Positions 12,709 to 26,200 of a stretch of DNA of 64,000 bases are shown here, piece after piece (positions within the stretch are counted from its first letter, which is position 1; each line of letters opens with the position of its first letter). The notes below the pieces were generated by a model. The model made no database searches. It was not told the DNA's origin and saw nothing but the letters and a program-made list of their open reading frames with translations. Origin of the DNA: Tetrahymena thermophila SB210 (lineage: Eukaryota; Ciliophora; Oligohymenophorea; Hymenostomatida; Tetrahymenidae); contig NW_002475923.1 of assembly GCF_000189635.1 (NCBI RefSeq), positions 124,001 through 188,000 on the forward strand, written 5' to 3'. Position numbers and translations under genes: made by a program.

Positions 12709-14323
12709 GCGAACTGTTCAAGAAGATGGTCGTTCAGAATTAGGAGATATTTTCTTTGTTTGATAAGCAATTAATAAGCTTGGTTAAAAGACAATTTATA
12801 CTAGCGGCCAGAGAATAAATATATATCAACAAAATATTCACTTAAGTTATTATAGATTTATCAAGCTATTTAAATGTCAAAAGTATCTAATAATTCACCG
12901 ATTTACTATTTATATTAAAAACTGTTACTTACATGTTCATAAAATGGGTAGTAGTCTTTAAAATAAATTATTTAAATCCCTTAAATCATTCAATATTTAC
13001 TTTATTTACTCCACAACAAATTCATTTATTTTTATATCTTAATTGTTAACATTCACTCTATTTGCAGTATTTCTTTTAAATTCCAATTAGCATACATAAA
13101 AAATTAATATTTTAAAATGATTTTTTCATCAATAAATAATTAATAATATTTTATTCAAATTTCAAAATATTCTCTTTATCCAAATATTTTCTATTAAGAT
13201 AAATATATCTATCTATATATCTATAAACGAATTCTTGGATTTTTTTAACTTTAATATTATTCTCAAAAAAAATGTCTTAAAAATAAACAAAAAATTCAAT
13301 TTATCCTTTTTTATCTCTTCAATCAATCAAGCAACATATTTTATTTATTTATTTTAAATAAGAATCTTTTATAATTGTAAAAATTAAAAAAATCTATTAA
13401 ATTTTTAAAAATTTTATTATCAATTCACAACAAATAAAGTAGTGTAGGAAAATATTTAATATAGTTGTAAAAAATAGATTATTTTAAATTATGATAAAAA
13501 CAAACATTTTTTGATTATGATATTTAGAAATAATAAAATGAAAACAAGAATTTTAATTTAAATATTAAATCTTTAATAAAAGCAATTATTTAAAATTAAC
13601 TCATATAGATATTTTAAATTAGTACTTAAAGTACGGTGTAGTTGTTGTGTATGTGAATAAATATACATTATTAAAATAAAATTATTGGCTTTTTAAATTT
13701 TTTAATTTTTCAAAATCTAATATTATTTTATTTCATTTAATTTATTATGAATCAAAATTTAATCAGATTTTGTGTTTTATTATTATTAATATTATTTTTG
13801 TATGATTTCAATAATAAGATTTTTTTTATAGCATACCCTTTTAAAAAGAATTTATTATTAAGCAAATTGTTTAATTTTTGATTTAATGTAAATATGAATT
13901 ATTAATAATGAATAAAGCCTTATATATTTATGTTAAAAAATAAATTGAAAATATCAATCAATACCTATTTACTTTACTGATACTAAATTCAAACCATGCA
14001 TGATCTAAATTATGAAAAAAAATCCACAATTATTATTCATTTATTGATTAATTATATAATATGAAAAAAATAAATGATCAAATTTTAAGATATTTTAAAC
14101 TTTATAATAGAAAAATATTAAAGATTAGATTAGATTGTATTAAATTAAAAATTGCAAGTTTGTTTCTTGAAAATATGAAAAATTGTATTTTTATTTTGCA
14201 AATAAAGTAGAATGTTTATAAAAGGTAATATTAAGCAACAATCATTTTATTGAATTACATTGAAATAAATAAATATAAAAAATTTAAATTTATTTTATTT
14301 GTTAATTAATTAATTAAATCTAT
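12709..14323. other. AT-rich intergenic spacer
   Basis: Convergent 3' ends of the eL39 and coiled-coil genes. Nearly pure A/T; nothing else supported. Confidence 0.6.
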
Positions 14324-15768
14324 TCAGAATTTTCCATTATCTATTGGCCCAAAGAGGAATGGCTTTGCTTAAACTTCTTCTAACTCTTCCTATTCCTCTT
14401 CTTCATAATCTTAAACTACAGCTGGTTTTCTTTAAAGCTACTTTTTAAGTTTTTTATTTTCTTCAGTTAAATCTTCGTTTTCCTTAGAGAGAGATTTGAT
14501 CTTCTCTTCTAAGATTTTATTATTTGTAGTTTTTAAAACACTTAAATCATTAACTCTTTTTTTCATTTAAACATATGCCTATTCTATCTTATCTCTTTAT
14601 TACTGTATTTCTTTTAGTGATTTCTCCAATTAAATATTTTTTTCTTTGAATTTCCTTTTATATGTTTCGGACTCAGAAAGTTTTTCGCTAAGAACAGCAT
14701 TTTCTTCTAATAATTTTGTAAGTTTTTCAATTCTTTTTTCATTTTCATTAATGCTTTATTGCTCCTTTTGTTCATACATTTTTAATCCTAATTATTTTAT
14801 AAATAAAAAAATCTTTTTAAATACTTTGCTTACAATTTCATGTTACTTTCAAGTTCAATTCTTTGAGATATTTCAGATTTTATTTGTAAATCTCTTCTTA
14901 AATCTTCATTTTCCTCTAATGTTTCTTCTAGTTTTTACTCAGTCTCATCTATTCTTTATTTCATGACTAATTTGTATTCCTCAAATTACTTTTTAAGTTC
15001 TAGATATATATTTTTTAAATCGCTAGATTTTTAAGATTCTGAAGTAGAGTCAGATTAAACTCTATTCATATCTCTTTTTAACTGGTTGAATCCATCTCTT
15101 GTTTTCTCCAACTATTCTTCTAAGTTTTTTTTAGAATTTCTTAAATGCATAATTTCTGTTGATTGTTCTTGCAATTGCTAAGTATTAAAAAATAATAATT
15201 AAACAATGCTAAAAAAATTTCATTTTGCTTGAAATGATAAGTAAATTTTGTTTGCTATTTACCACACTTTGCTAATCTATAATTTTCTTCATTTAAACTA
15301 TTTCTATGTTTTTATTTTGCACTTTAATCTTTTCTACTTCAAGCTCTTTTCCTAAATCTGAACATTGTTTTTCTAATGTGCTTACTAATTCACTTTCTAT
15401 TTTAGATTCTGCTTATTTAGTTTTTTTCTCAATAAACCTCTCAGCTTATTGAGCATACTTATCTTCCTTTACTGTGCACCATAAACCATCCTAATTTTAA
15501 ATGCTTATATTATATTTCTGCTTCTTAAAATTATTCCTAATAAAAATATTACTCCAGCTACATTTTAAATTAACACTACATTTTTGTTATTTTAATTATT
15601 TGTTGGGGGAAGCTTAAAGTTATTAGAACTTGTGCTTTAAGTAGAATTTATCTTTTCTTATGAAGTAGGAACCGAGTTTATTTGCAACTTGGACGATTTT
15701 TCGCTAGTTGATGGCTTTCTCAAAACTGTTTTAGAATTAGCAGTATTTCTACCGCTTTGCTAACTCAT
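14324..15768 (-). CDS. Coiled-coil protein of unknown function
   Basis: Four exons (15768-15580, 15523-15263, 15177-14847, 14787-14324) sum to 415 codons including TGA, 414 aa. The first about 63 residues are Ser/Thr/Asn-rich and unstructured. From about residue 80 to 385 the chain is almost continuous heptad-like coiled coil (for example EKKTKQAESKIESELVSTLE, LEETLEENEDLRRDLQIKSE). The C-terminus is acidic (DYEEEEQEELEE), ending FLFGPIDNGKF. No named family is recognised; a structural or cytoskeletal role is plausible. The third junction uses donor GTAACATG so that the frame is kept. Confidence 0.75.
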
Positions 15769-16115
15769 ATTTTTTTATCCTTTTTTAATGTAATTAATTA
15801 AATAAATTAATTTGTTTTTGATTTGAAAATTTTGTTTTAAAGATAAAAAAACAAAGAAACAAACGATTGGATTTTAAAAACAACTGATTGTTAAAATTTA
15901 TAAAATATGTGAAATTTTCTGAGTGAATCTTTTGTATTTTGATTGATGTTTTCAAAAAGAAAGAAACTGTGAATGAGTGAGTCATGCTTAATACCTAATT
16001 TAGATATATTCTAGTACTAAATAAAGTAGAATTATTTATATTTTTAAATATTTAAAATAAACAAACAATACAATTTAATTAAATTTATATTAAACATTTA
16101 TTTTTTAACTAACAC
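15769..16115. other. Intergenic spacer between tandem minus-strand genes
   Basis: Only 347 nt separate the NCBP3-like stop from the coiled-coil gene's ATG, so it should hold the terminator of one and promoter of the other. No specific site recognised. Confidence 0.5.
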
Positions 16116-17506
16116 TCATAAATCATCATTATCATTTTCTTGTTAGTCCAGTACTGCTGCTGCTTCTTCATTATTTTTTTTGTTTTAAGTTTCTTTTGAT
16201 TGACTTCTTTTCTCTTCTTTTGGTGATTTTGAAGCTGGAGAAGAAGATTTATTTGAGTATTAATCTTTTTGTGAACGACTTCTACTCCTACTCTTACTTT
16301 GATTTTTTTTATCTGAATTACTTTCACCGTCTTATGAGCGAGAAGAAGAAGTACGATTTTTTTTGTTTCTTTTACTGTCCTTATTGAGCTTATCTCTTCT
16401 CCAATCCTTTGTATCAGCTCTATTTGATCTGCTATGTCTTTTACTTTGCTATTAACTTCTACCTCTGTCATTGTAGCTTTTGCTGTTTCCTCTATAGCTA
16501 TTTCTCTCTTCATATCTCTTCTACCTTTACAACCTTTAATCTTAAGTCTTTTGTCTAATATACTTGTAGTACTGGGATTCTTTTCCAGAGATTTACTATC
16601 CTTTGACATCCTAGTTAAATATTGATTTTTTATTGCTTTTTTATCGTATAATAATTAAGCTAATAAATAATTGTATCAAACTCATTTTTCCACTTTTTTG
16701 AAAAAGAAAGAAAGAAAGCAAGCAAGCAATATGCATGCTATCATGAAAGAAATAGTTAGAATTTTAAATATACTTTTGTTGTAGCAATTCTGAAGTATAA
16801 TGAAAACTCAATATTTCTTTCTTTATATGGTATACCTTTTTTCCACTCATCAGAAAGATTTGGATCGTTCTGAATTGTCAAAGAAAGAGATTAAACTGCC
16901 TGCTCAACTAATTCCTCGCTTGGAAAAACTACATTGCAAGAAGAATCATTCAACCATTCAATTTTTTCTGGATTAAATCTACTAAAATAGCTCATAATGT
17001 CTTGTGTACTCAAAAAATCAACTCCATAAACATGCAACTTAAATTTATAAAAAACTTTTACAGAAATCGCTCTCTTAAACATATAAAAAGGATTTTTTTT
17101 TGTTTTTTAAATTGCATAATTACCACTTCTGATCTAAGTTCCAAAGTCTCGTCTTCAAAATTGATGTTCTACCTCTCATTGAAATTTTCTATTAGTATAA
17201 TATTATTCTAAGTCATTAGGCTAACAATTAAAACTGTTCAGAAAAAGATCTTGTACTTCCTTCGATGACTTTCACTTTCTGTTTCTGCTTTATAATTCTA
17301 TCTCTAAGTGATTTCTTTTCTGTTTTTATTAAATCTTCTAATGTCATTTCATCTGGATTATCATTTGCTTTTGTCTGCTCACTCTCATTATCTTTTTGTT
17401 TATCGCCATCCTATTTAACATCTGATGTCTCTAACTCCATTTATGTCTAATCCTCACTCGCTTTAATCTCTTCGTTTTGCTTTTGTGTATCACTTTCTGT
17501 ACTCAT
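16116..17506 (-). CDS. NCBP3: NCBP3-like RNA-binding protein with RS-rich tail
   Basis: Exons 17073-16774 and 16610-16116 are firm; exon 1 starts at ATG 17506 and a short exon at about 17207-17124 joins it (first junction uncertain, possibly a GTG donor at 17275). The RRM-like core reads YGVDFLSTQDIMSYF, then IEWLNDSSCNVVF, the signature of nuclear cap-binding subunit 3, followed by YFRIATTKDVK and ESQYYKY as in the family. NCBP3 binds capped mRNA together with NCBP1 in the nucleus. The last 165 codons are Q/N/R/S-rich with an SR cluster (QSKSRSRSRSQ), typical of splicing or export factors, and end in an acidic EN(D)NDDL. The N-terminus is acidic. In the other frame the RS exon mimics a 166-codon ORF, which is only a shadow. 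Confidence 0.8.
16611..16773 (-). repeat. Simple repeats within an NCBP3-like intron
   Basis: The intron (163 nt) carries GAAA then GCAA tetranucleotide runs at about 16703-16728 on the plus strand. Confidence 0.7.
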
Positions 17507-18791
17507 TTTTTTTTTGAAATATATTTAAATTTAATAAAACAAAATATTTGTGCAAAGCTTTAGCTGAAAGATATTATTTTATCAATAATTTTTTTATTAA
17601 ATAATGATTGCATCTAGTAAGCCTTATAATATCTAATAGTAATTAATCTTTATTTAATATATTTATTAACATTACAATTTACTAACTACCAAGCCTACAA
17701 CTATTTATTTATTTTTCTTATCTATCCTAAATTAGCTGCTCTTTATTCTAAAAAAATATTTTATAAGAAATTTTTAAATCTATGAACTTAAAATATTGCA
17801 AAAATGAGGTTGATTATAAGATTATTTTTTAATTTTAATTCATATCAAGTATAGTTTTAAAAAAATACAATATTTAATAAACTATAAATTAAATGTATTG
17901 AATGTATCAAATACAGTTTATTATTTCAATTAACTTAATCTCTAATTACTAGATAAAAAATAAAATTAAGATTAGGTAAGAATTTGTATGAGCAAATTTT
18001 TTATATAGATATTTTTTTAAATTATGTAAAAATGTAGATAAGTTTATTATTAAAAGGAATAATAAATATATTTTATACTAATAAAAGAGTAAAACAAGCA
18101 ATTACTCATATCATCTAAAACCTATCAAAAAGAATTTAATACATTATAGGTATAAAAGGATAATTTTATATTAGAAAAAAAAAAAATTCGTTAGTAATTT
18201 TTCAAATGCAGGAACAGCTAAATATTAAATAGGTATATAAATATACAGATAGATACATAGATAATGTTTGAAAGTAGGAAGTGTTTAAATGAAAAAAATA
18301 TTAAATAAATAACAAAAAAAATAGTAAATACAAATAAATTATTTTTTTAAAATGAAAATCTAGTAAAATTTTGAGAAAAGAAAGTGCGTTTTTTTGTAAA
18401 TGTTTTTTCTAATAATAAAATTAAAACTTATTTGAAAGCTCAATTTTAGTTTTTAACAAACTTCTTAGAGTATATAGATAGATATATAATGTTCAATAAT
18501 AAGTAAGGCTTAAATGAAAAAATAAAAAATTTAATAATTAAAAAAAAGTAGAAAAGAAATAAAATATTTTTAAATGAAAATATTGTAAAATTTTAAATAA
18601 AGTAAGTAAGTAAGTAAGTAAGTGTATTTATTGGAAAATGTTTATTTTCTAAAATAAAAAGATATATTAAACAAATGTATTTTTAAAAAAAGTAATCGAG
18701 TTTAATAATAGTAATTTTATCAATAATATTTGTTTATTCAATTTAACAAATAAATTTCAGATTTATTTATTTTTTGAATATGAAAAAAATA
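17507..18791. repeat. AT-rich spacer with short tandem repeats
   Basis: Contains an AAGT/TAAG tetranucleotide run at 18600-18622 and two diverged copies (about 18230-18430 and 18470-18660) of a unit reading tagatagataatgttt...taaatgaaaaaata...gaaaatgtttttctaa. No gene supported. Confidence 0.55.
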
Positions 18792-21700
18792 TCAAGGACT
18801 ACCCATTTTATTTTATCTTTTTCTTTTTCTTGTTGATGGCGTTTGTTCAAAAGTTTAATCATCTTTTCTATATTTAGTTTGAAGTTTAAAATTGTAATAT
18901 TTTTAATTAAACCAAAATAAGTTAATTATTTACATATTAAGAAATCTTGATAAAGGAGTATTTGGATCTTCATTTCCACTTTATTTATTTTTTTTCTCTT
19001 TTATTCTATCTTTGATTATTTATTTGGCTATTAATTTTGTTGCTGGGTTTTCTCTCTCATAGTCCTTTTTAATTGGTATTTATTTAATTAACTATTAATA
19101 AATTTCTAATAATTTTTTATGTAATTTACAGTGATAAATTTATCTTCGATTTAATAGTAAGATTATTCATTAGGAGTTGCCTTTGCTACATCAAATAGTT
19201 TTTTATTTATTAATTGCATAGGTAAAATTGCATTTACTAAGCCAATTCCACATGAAATAAATTGATAAATACCTTGTAAGCTTAGCATATTGTTATCACA
19301 TACGAAGACAGAAAAGAATACATTACCAACCTAATTAATTTAGAATTTAAATATTTTTTAGTTTAAAATTAGACAAAATTTAATTGATTAATTAATTAAT
19401 TACACAAAAAATGATAATTGTAAGTTCTAATAATTCAGTCATTTCTATAGTAATTTCATTACTAATATTATACTTCACTATTCTTCTATATATTAGTTCA
19501 TACTTTATTAATTTTATTTAAAGTTAAGAATATTTTGGTATTTTTAAAAATTATTTTACTTTATCTAAAAAATAGTTGAGTAAAAGAGTAAATGCTACCC
19601 ATGGCAAGCAAGCAGGTATTATTGGAGCATAGAAAGCCATTAAAAAGATTGTTTTTAGTTGTCTGCTGTACTTACCAATGATATCAAATTCAGGATTTTC
19701 GAATAATCTAAAATTATAATTTAAATATATTTACCTATTAAAAAACTTTAATTAAATACTAATGGAGTTATTCTTAAGTCGAAAAATTAGTTTCATTCTT
19801 ACAAGAAATCACTGCAAAATATCTTTTAATAGCTTTAAAAACACCAGGGATGTTCAAAAACTGTAAGAAAGATCCCATGATTGTACTTGTGATAAACAAG
19901 TATTAAATATTATATACTAAGCCACCTTTATCAAATATCTTTTAAAAATAGCTTCCACCTTAACCTAAGTAAAACATCTAACTTACAAAAATAATCAACG
20001 CAGAGACTATAAATTAGGCCAAAGATATCTTATAAATAGCACTTGTGTAATATTCAGTCCTTGTTTTTTATTTCTCAAAACTATTAAAGTATTTTAAATA
20101 ATAAATTTATTTACCTTTTAACTTTGTTATTTTGTAAATATTAAATAAAATCAATAAATTTAATAGAACTTAATTGATTTTTCTTAAAATTATTCAACAG
20201 TTTAAGGAAATGAATTAAATTAATTTTAGAATTTGAGAGTTGTTATTTTTATTTACTTTTTTATCATTTTTATTTTTAAAATTTAACAGAAAAGAATAAT
20301 TTAAAATAATTTCTCAAATTGAATAAAAAATTTATTTTAAAAAATTCACTCACCATCATATAAATATCTGTAGAATGAATTTCATATAAAAATAAGGTAA
20401 TATTAGAAATAAAAAATAAATTATTTGTTTTAAAATAAATTTAAAAATAAAAAATTATTCAATAAATTTATTTGTAAGAATTAAGCATTAGAAAATGGCT
20501 GTTTAATGAATTTTATATTAAAATAAGTTATTGGAAATAAAAAATAAATTTTTCATTTGAAAATAAATTTAATAATAAAAAAGTATTCAATAAATTTATT
20601 TGTAAAAATAAAGCATTAGAAAAAAGCTGTTAAATGAATTTTATATTAAAATAAGGTAACATTTTATTTGAAATAAAAATTAAATTTTTCATTTGAAAAT
20701 AAATTTAATAATAAAAAAGTATTCAATAAATATATTTGTAAAAATAAAGCATTAGAAAAAAGCTGTTAAATGAATTTTATATTAAAATAAGGTAACATTT
20801 TATTTGAAATAAAAATAAATTTTTTATTTGAAAATAAATTTAATAATAAAAAAGTATTCAATAAATTTATTTGTAAAAATAAAGCATTTTTTGAAAAAAA
20901 CTGTTGAATGAATTTTATATTAAAATAAGGAAAAATGAACATTAGAAAAAAGCTGTTGAGTAAATTTTATATTAAAAAAAATTTATTTTAATTAAAAAAT
21001 GGATTTGTAATTAATTACCAAATCAATTAAGTAGTTTTAAAAATATAAAATTAATTATAGTAATTACTGCGTAAAAAAGATGCAAAGCTCTTCTAAGATC
21101 ATGTTCATAACGTTGATGATTACAGATATTAAAACTCCAAATATTTGAAGAGTGACCTCATTATTATAGAAAAAAACTTTTTTACTGTTTTTAACTGTTT
21201 ATTATTGCTTTAAAATGTAATTCACTAGTAAGAAACAACCAAACAGTAAACATACTAGAATTATATAGATAGATAACTGTCGCATACTTTGGTTATGAAT
21301 ATGAAGATTTTCCCAAAATACATCAGTGGGAGCAGGTGGCTTTTGAATTTATAACTTCTTTCCGCTGTAATTCAACTTTTTAGAAGTACCCAAAATCAGA
21401 TCAGAGGGTTTGTAAAGATCTATAATTTAGTTTCTTTCGGTTTTAAAATATTAAAACTCTTTTTCAAAAATTTAATTTTAAAATTTTATAAATTACATTT
21501 CGCAAATTCAATAGAAACAAACGCCCATCCTGTAAATTTACTAGAGAATGTTTATTCATCATTGGAGTCATAAAATTTTTTACTTAGGGAAGTTAGTTAG
21601 GATTCAACTATTTCTAACTCTTAATCAAGTAAAGAAATACTGAATCCTGGTTAATATTTACCATGAATGTATCTCTATTTAGTTGCTGCTCTTTTTTATT

Positions 21701-22916
21701 TTAAGATATCTTCCTTTTTTTTTTAAATTGCCTGTAATTCAACTAAATTATAACAAAAGTTTATCTTAGATATTGAGGTGTATAAATCTTCTATCAAACA
21801 TTGTTACAAATAAATTTTTAAATCTTAAAGGTAGCTCTCATAATTAGGATTTTTAATTACTGGAATTTCTTTAACTAGCAAAGTATAGTCTTCTGCAGAA
21901 TTATCAACTTTATAAGTGATAGCGTCAGCTTTTCTAATGTAGTATCTGAAGTATTAAAAACATAATACAGCAACACAAACAGTAAAAATATTGAATAATT
22001 CTTAATTTTATAATAAACTTGCTTCATTTTTCTTATTACCAGCTGTCATGATAGTTATCCAATTGCTTTGGCAAATGTATCTATAACAAATTGTTTACTT
22101 AGCTTAGAAACTACTAGAGCAGTTCTCCCCACGATATATATTTGTAATTAAATTATACAAACCAGATGTTAAGAATATAATTAAAGTGAGAAATATTGTG
22201 AATTTCGTAAAGTTAAAATAAAGAGTAATTCCTACTCCTAAATGGGATAATTAAGCATTATTACTGCTTAAACTTAATTTTGACCTGTAAATAGTCCTTG
22301 AACAGCAAGGGCAGATGCCTTCTTTTTCGTTTTAAAAGTTCAATTGTTAAAAATCAATTGGGCCTACTTAACTTGCTTTCTAATTTAGTTTAAAAGTTAA
22401 TGAAAACTTAAAATTCCAAGATTTTTATTTTTTTTTAATTTCATAAATTATTTTACCTACTATTATTATGATTATTAATCACAATATTTTTTAAAAACTT
22501 TTGATTAAATACAACACACTTAGCTGCCTTATCATAAAATAAATGTTAAGAATTTATGAAAATTAATTACTTAGTGTTTCAAGGCAATATCTAAATTTGG
22601 TGGTATTTAGTCCTTATCAAATTCATCTTATGCAGTCAAGTTTACTTTCGGAGTTTGAGGAGGCGCAAAGGCAGATTTAATTTTTTGAGGTCCAACTTAT
22701 TACTACTTTTCTATGTCATCATCGTTTTTTACTTAGTAGCTATCAATAGATTATGTTTAATCATCGCTTGATTAATAGCTATTGCTTCTTTATAGGATTA
22801 ACCCGTTGTGCTCGCTCGTGAAATTGAATGGTACTATACAATTATTTTCATAATAAATTGGAATTAATTATATTTTAAAGAAAGAATGAATGATTACCAA
22901 CTTTATTCTTTTTCAT
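18792..22916 (-). CDS. OSCA/TMEM63-like mechanosensitive cation channel
   Basis: About ten exons; checked junctions include 22898/22833, 22571/22527, 22456/22379, 21497/21458 and 21068/20080. Acidic, Q-rich N-terminus, a first membrane segment (ITLYFNFTKFTIFLTLIIF), a Cys-rich lumenal loop, then LFNIFTVCVAVLCFQYF. The cytosolic domain follows (EDYTLLVKEIP ... FTGWAFVSIEFAK), then the family hallmark PPAPTDVFWENLHI and six or more further membrane segments. Members are calcium-permeable, stretch- or osmolarity-gated channels of the plasma membrane. The C-terminal tail is basic (TRKRKRQNKMGSP). A 987-nt intron (20081-21067) holds a minisatellite. The family call rests on motif recall. Confidence 0.8.
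20374..20985. repeat. Intronic minisatellite, unit about 128-136 bp
   Basis: Units start with CATTAGAAAA...GCTGTT at 20486, 20614, 20750 and a diverged one at 20885, with a partial copy before (about 20374) and after (about 20939). Each contains GAATTTTATATTAAAATAAG and AGTATTCAATAAATTTATTT. It lies wholly inside the channel gene's 987-nt intron. Confidence 0.9.
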
Positions 22917-23257
22917 CTTGCTTTTTACAAAAAAGGAAATAGTTTAATGATTATTTATTTATTATTTATATTTTTAACTTAGAACAAACAAACATACAAT
23001 AATCTATTTAATTAATTCTTTTAAAAAAAAGAAAAAATATTTCCAAACCATAATTAAGTCTACTCGATAATGTTAAAAGGCATTTTAAATTAATCAAAAA
23101 ACTCAACATAAATAATTAACGTAAAAGTTATTATAAAGAATTTTAAATTTTATTTAACTAATCAATTAGTTGATAATACGTAATTTGCAATATGCTCATA
23201 TTTTTAATTAAGTGTCATAATTAAAGTTTTATTATTAATTCTTATTGAAGTAAAAAT
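22917..23257. other. Intergenic spacer between tandem minus-strand genes
   Basis: About 340 nt of A/T-rich DNA between the stop of the Q/N-rich giant gene and the channel gene's ATG. No specific site recognised. Confidence 0.5.
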
Positions 23258-26200
23258 TCAATTAAATTATGGGTTTAGATGCGTTTTATTAAAACTCTAC
23301 TAAGTTCTATTGCTTTTAGCTATCTACTCCGCTAAATAAATAAACAAAAAAATATTTATTAGAATAATTGAATCCAAATAAATGTAATTATACGCTCTGC
23401 GTAATTGAATTATTAATAATCTTCATCTTAAAATTCATCTTAACTGTTAGTAAACTAGTTATCTTTTATTAATAATTTAAAAATAGTCATATCACTCAAT
23501 TAATCAATCAACTCATAATAATAAATAATTTACTTCTTATTTAAAATTATTCAAGCGTGAAAATTTCATCTTTCTTCTATAATTGCTAATTTTTTTAATT
23601 TATCAAAATTTTTAGGAATCGAAAAATATTTTACATATGAATTTTTTTATTTTATATTAGATATTTTCTTTTATTTATAAGCTTGAAATAATGCAGAAAT
23701 TATTGATATCAATATCTAAATAAATTTCGTAAATAAAATAATAAAAATTTTAATTAAATTAAAAAGTTAGTCTTATTTGTATATTTATTACGATAGGAAC
23801 GGGAGCCTTTGATTAAAGATTAGAGATTAATCTTTAATATTCTTGTATGAGCTCAAGTTCTGTTTTATTTGAGCTAATAGTTTCTTATGTCTTATTCACC
23901 TTTTAGCTCTTATGAGAGTACTAATTTCTTTTGTAAGAATTAGATATTTGGTACCCAGTTTATTGTTAGTAATACTTTGAATTCGATTATTTAGCAGAGT
24001 TTATAACTGAATCTTATGAAATTTTATGGAATTTTTATTGAGAGGAACCTTTACTATTAATCATTTACTAGAATATAGTACTACTTTAACTTGAATTATT
24101 CATCATTTATGATCCACTTATTTTTGATCCGCTCTAATAAAAAGCTTAATAAAAATTTTGTTATAAATTAAAAAATATTTTTACTAGATTTTTGTTTGAA
24201 ATTCTTGATTTCGGACTTGAACTATTCATTTATCGAATCAATTTTTTAGCATTAAGCTTTTAAATTTACTTTTAGAACTCCTAGATAAAATATTCATCTT
24301 TATTTGTATCTAACCTTTTCAAAAGCTCTGGTCTAAATGTGCAATCTTTGATATCATCGCTCGAAAAATTACTGACTAAAGATTTAGTTTTTTCCAATTT
24401 TTTTTTCTACCATATCTATTGTCTTTCTGTGAATGAAAGTTAACTATTTTAAAGATATTTTTATAATTAATTTTAATAATATTTGTTATTCGTTTAAAAT
24501 TTCCATATATTTAAATCTCTCTTATTTTACTTAAAAATTAACACTAAATTATCTATTTGTATTAATAATTTTTCTTAAAAAGCATTCTTGTGGGAATTTA
24601 CATCTTAAATTAATTTACTGACTCATTTATTTATTTAAGATTGCTGAATTTAATTAATTATTTTTAATGACTAATTTTGATTGATTTTAATAAAAGTGAT
24701 ATTTATTTCATCAGATTCATTTATTTATTATTATTTTATTTTTGCCAAATTATAAAATATTTTATTTTTTATTTAAAGAAATGTATTTTCTATCTTTTTT
24801 TAATGTAGCTTAAAATAAAAGGTTAATTTTAATAAAATAAATTTTACTATATTTTAAAAATATTAAAGTAATAAATACTTATTCTTATTTATAATCATTG
24901 AATAATTATTTTTTAAAAATGGTTCATTTAAATAGCTCAAAAATATCAATAAGCTTGTATCAAATAAAGTTTTTGATAGATTTTTCTCTAGTATTGAATA
25001 TATTTTTTACTGGAATTGATTGTGCGTTTGCTTTATTTTAGGAGAAAAGGTACATTCAGAATATTGTCTTTAGGTTTCACTTTTTTTGGAAATTTCTTAT
25101 AATATTTTCCTGTTAGAATTAATTAATTAATTTCTTTTTAAAGGATATTAATTTTAATAATTTACTTTCTTTCATTTTGGAGAATGGCAATTTCATAGAG
25201 ATACTCTCCCCTTGTCTTGCTTTTAGATGATTTACTAACTTTTGAATCATTATCCATCTACTTACCTTATTGTTTAGATTTGCTTATTTATTAGATATCA
25301 ATGTGAAGCTTTTCTTATGATTTAGATCTTGCCTAAAGAGTATTTAATTTATTTATTTATTAAAGAAACATTAAATAATTTAATAGTTCTCTAAATATTA
25401 AAATTTACATTATATTATGCTTAAGGAGAATGATATCTTTATTATTTATTTTAAACTGGAGAAATCAATAAAGGAGTTTTATTAGCATTTATTTTATTTG
25501 CAGATTAGACTTATTATATTTTTCTATCAACTTATTTGTTGTCTTCTTCCTCTTAAAGATTTTAAATTTAATTTTCTATCTCATTTATTTGTTATTAGAG
25601 TAAAGATTTTTTTTAATTCAGAATTTTCTAAAGTTAATCTTTCTAATGCAAACTCTAAGCACTGTTAGTCTTTTGGAGTTTATTTTATTACTACTGCTGC
25701 TATTGTTAAATTTAAATAATTTAAATCTTTCCTACTTAAGTCTTTTAAGGTATTTATGCCAATTACTTTTAGCTGCTACTCATTTTAGTAACTTTTAGTT
25801 CCTTTTTCTCTTTGGGTGGTATTCTATCTTCAACAATTATTCTTGCTTATTGCTCTTATATTTTTACTTTTTTTTCTTACTGGTTTCCTTCTGTTTGTAG
25901 TGATCTTACTGTTTAACTGACTTTTTCACCTTAGGATTTAGGTGTTTTGAGCTCTTCCGAAGAAATAGTAATAACATTCAAATTCTTCTCACTTTTTTGA
26001 TTATTGTTGTTATTGCTACTACTGCTTAACTATGCTCTAGCAGATTTATTTCCTCTTTATATTATTTTTTAAGCTTTTTCACCAAATCCCATATTTTAAA
26101 ACTTAGATGGACTGTTCTATTTTTCTACCTTTAAAATTTTTTAAATCTACTTATTAATTTTCATTTCTGCACCCTACTATTATAGCTATTACTGTTATGA

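Noticed and set aside
16109-16609. A 166-codon open frame on the minus strand
   Set aside because: It is the +1 shadow of the RS-rich last exon of the NCBP3-like gene; the in-phase ciliate-code frame gives the SR domain and matches the splice phase.
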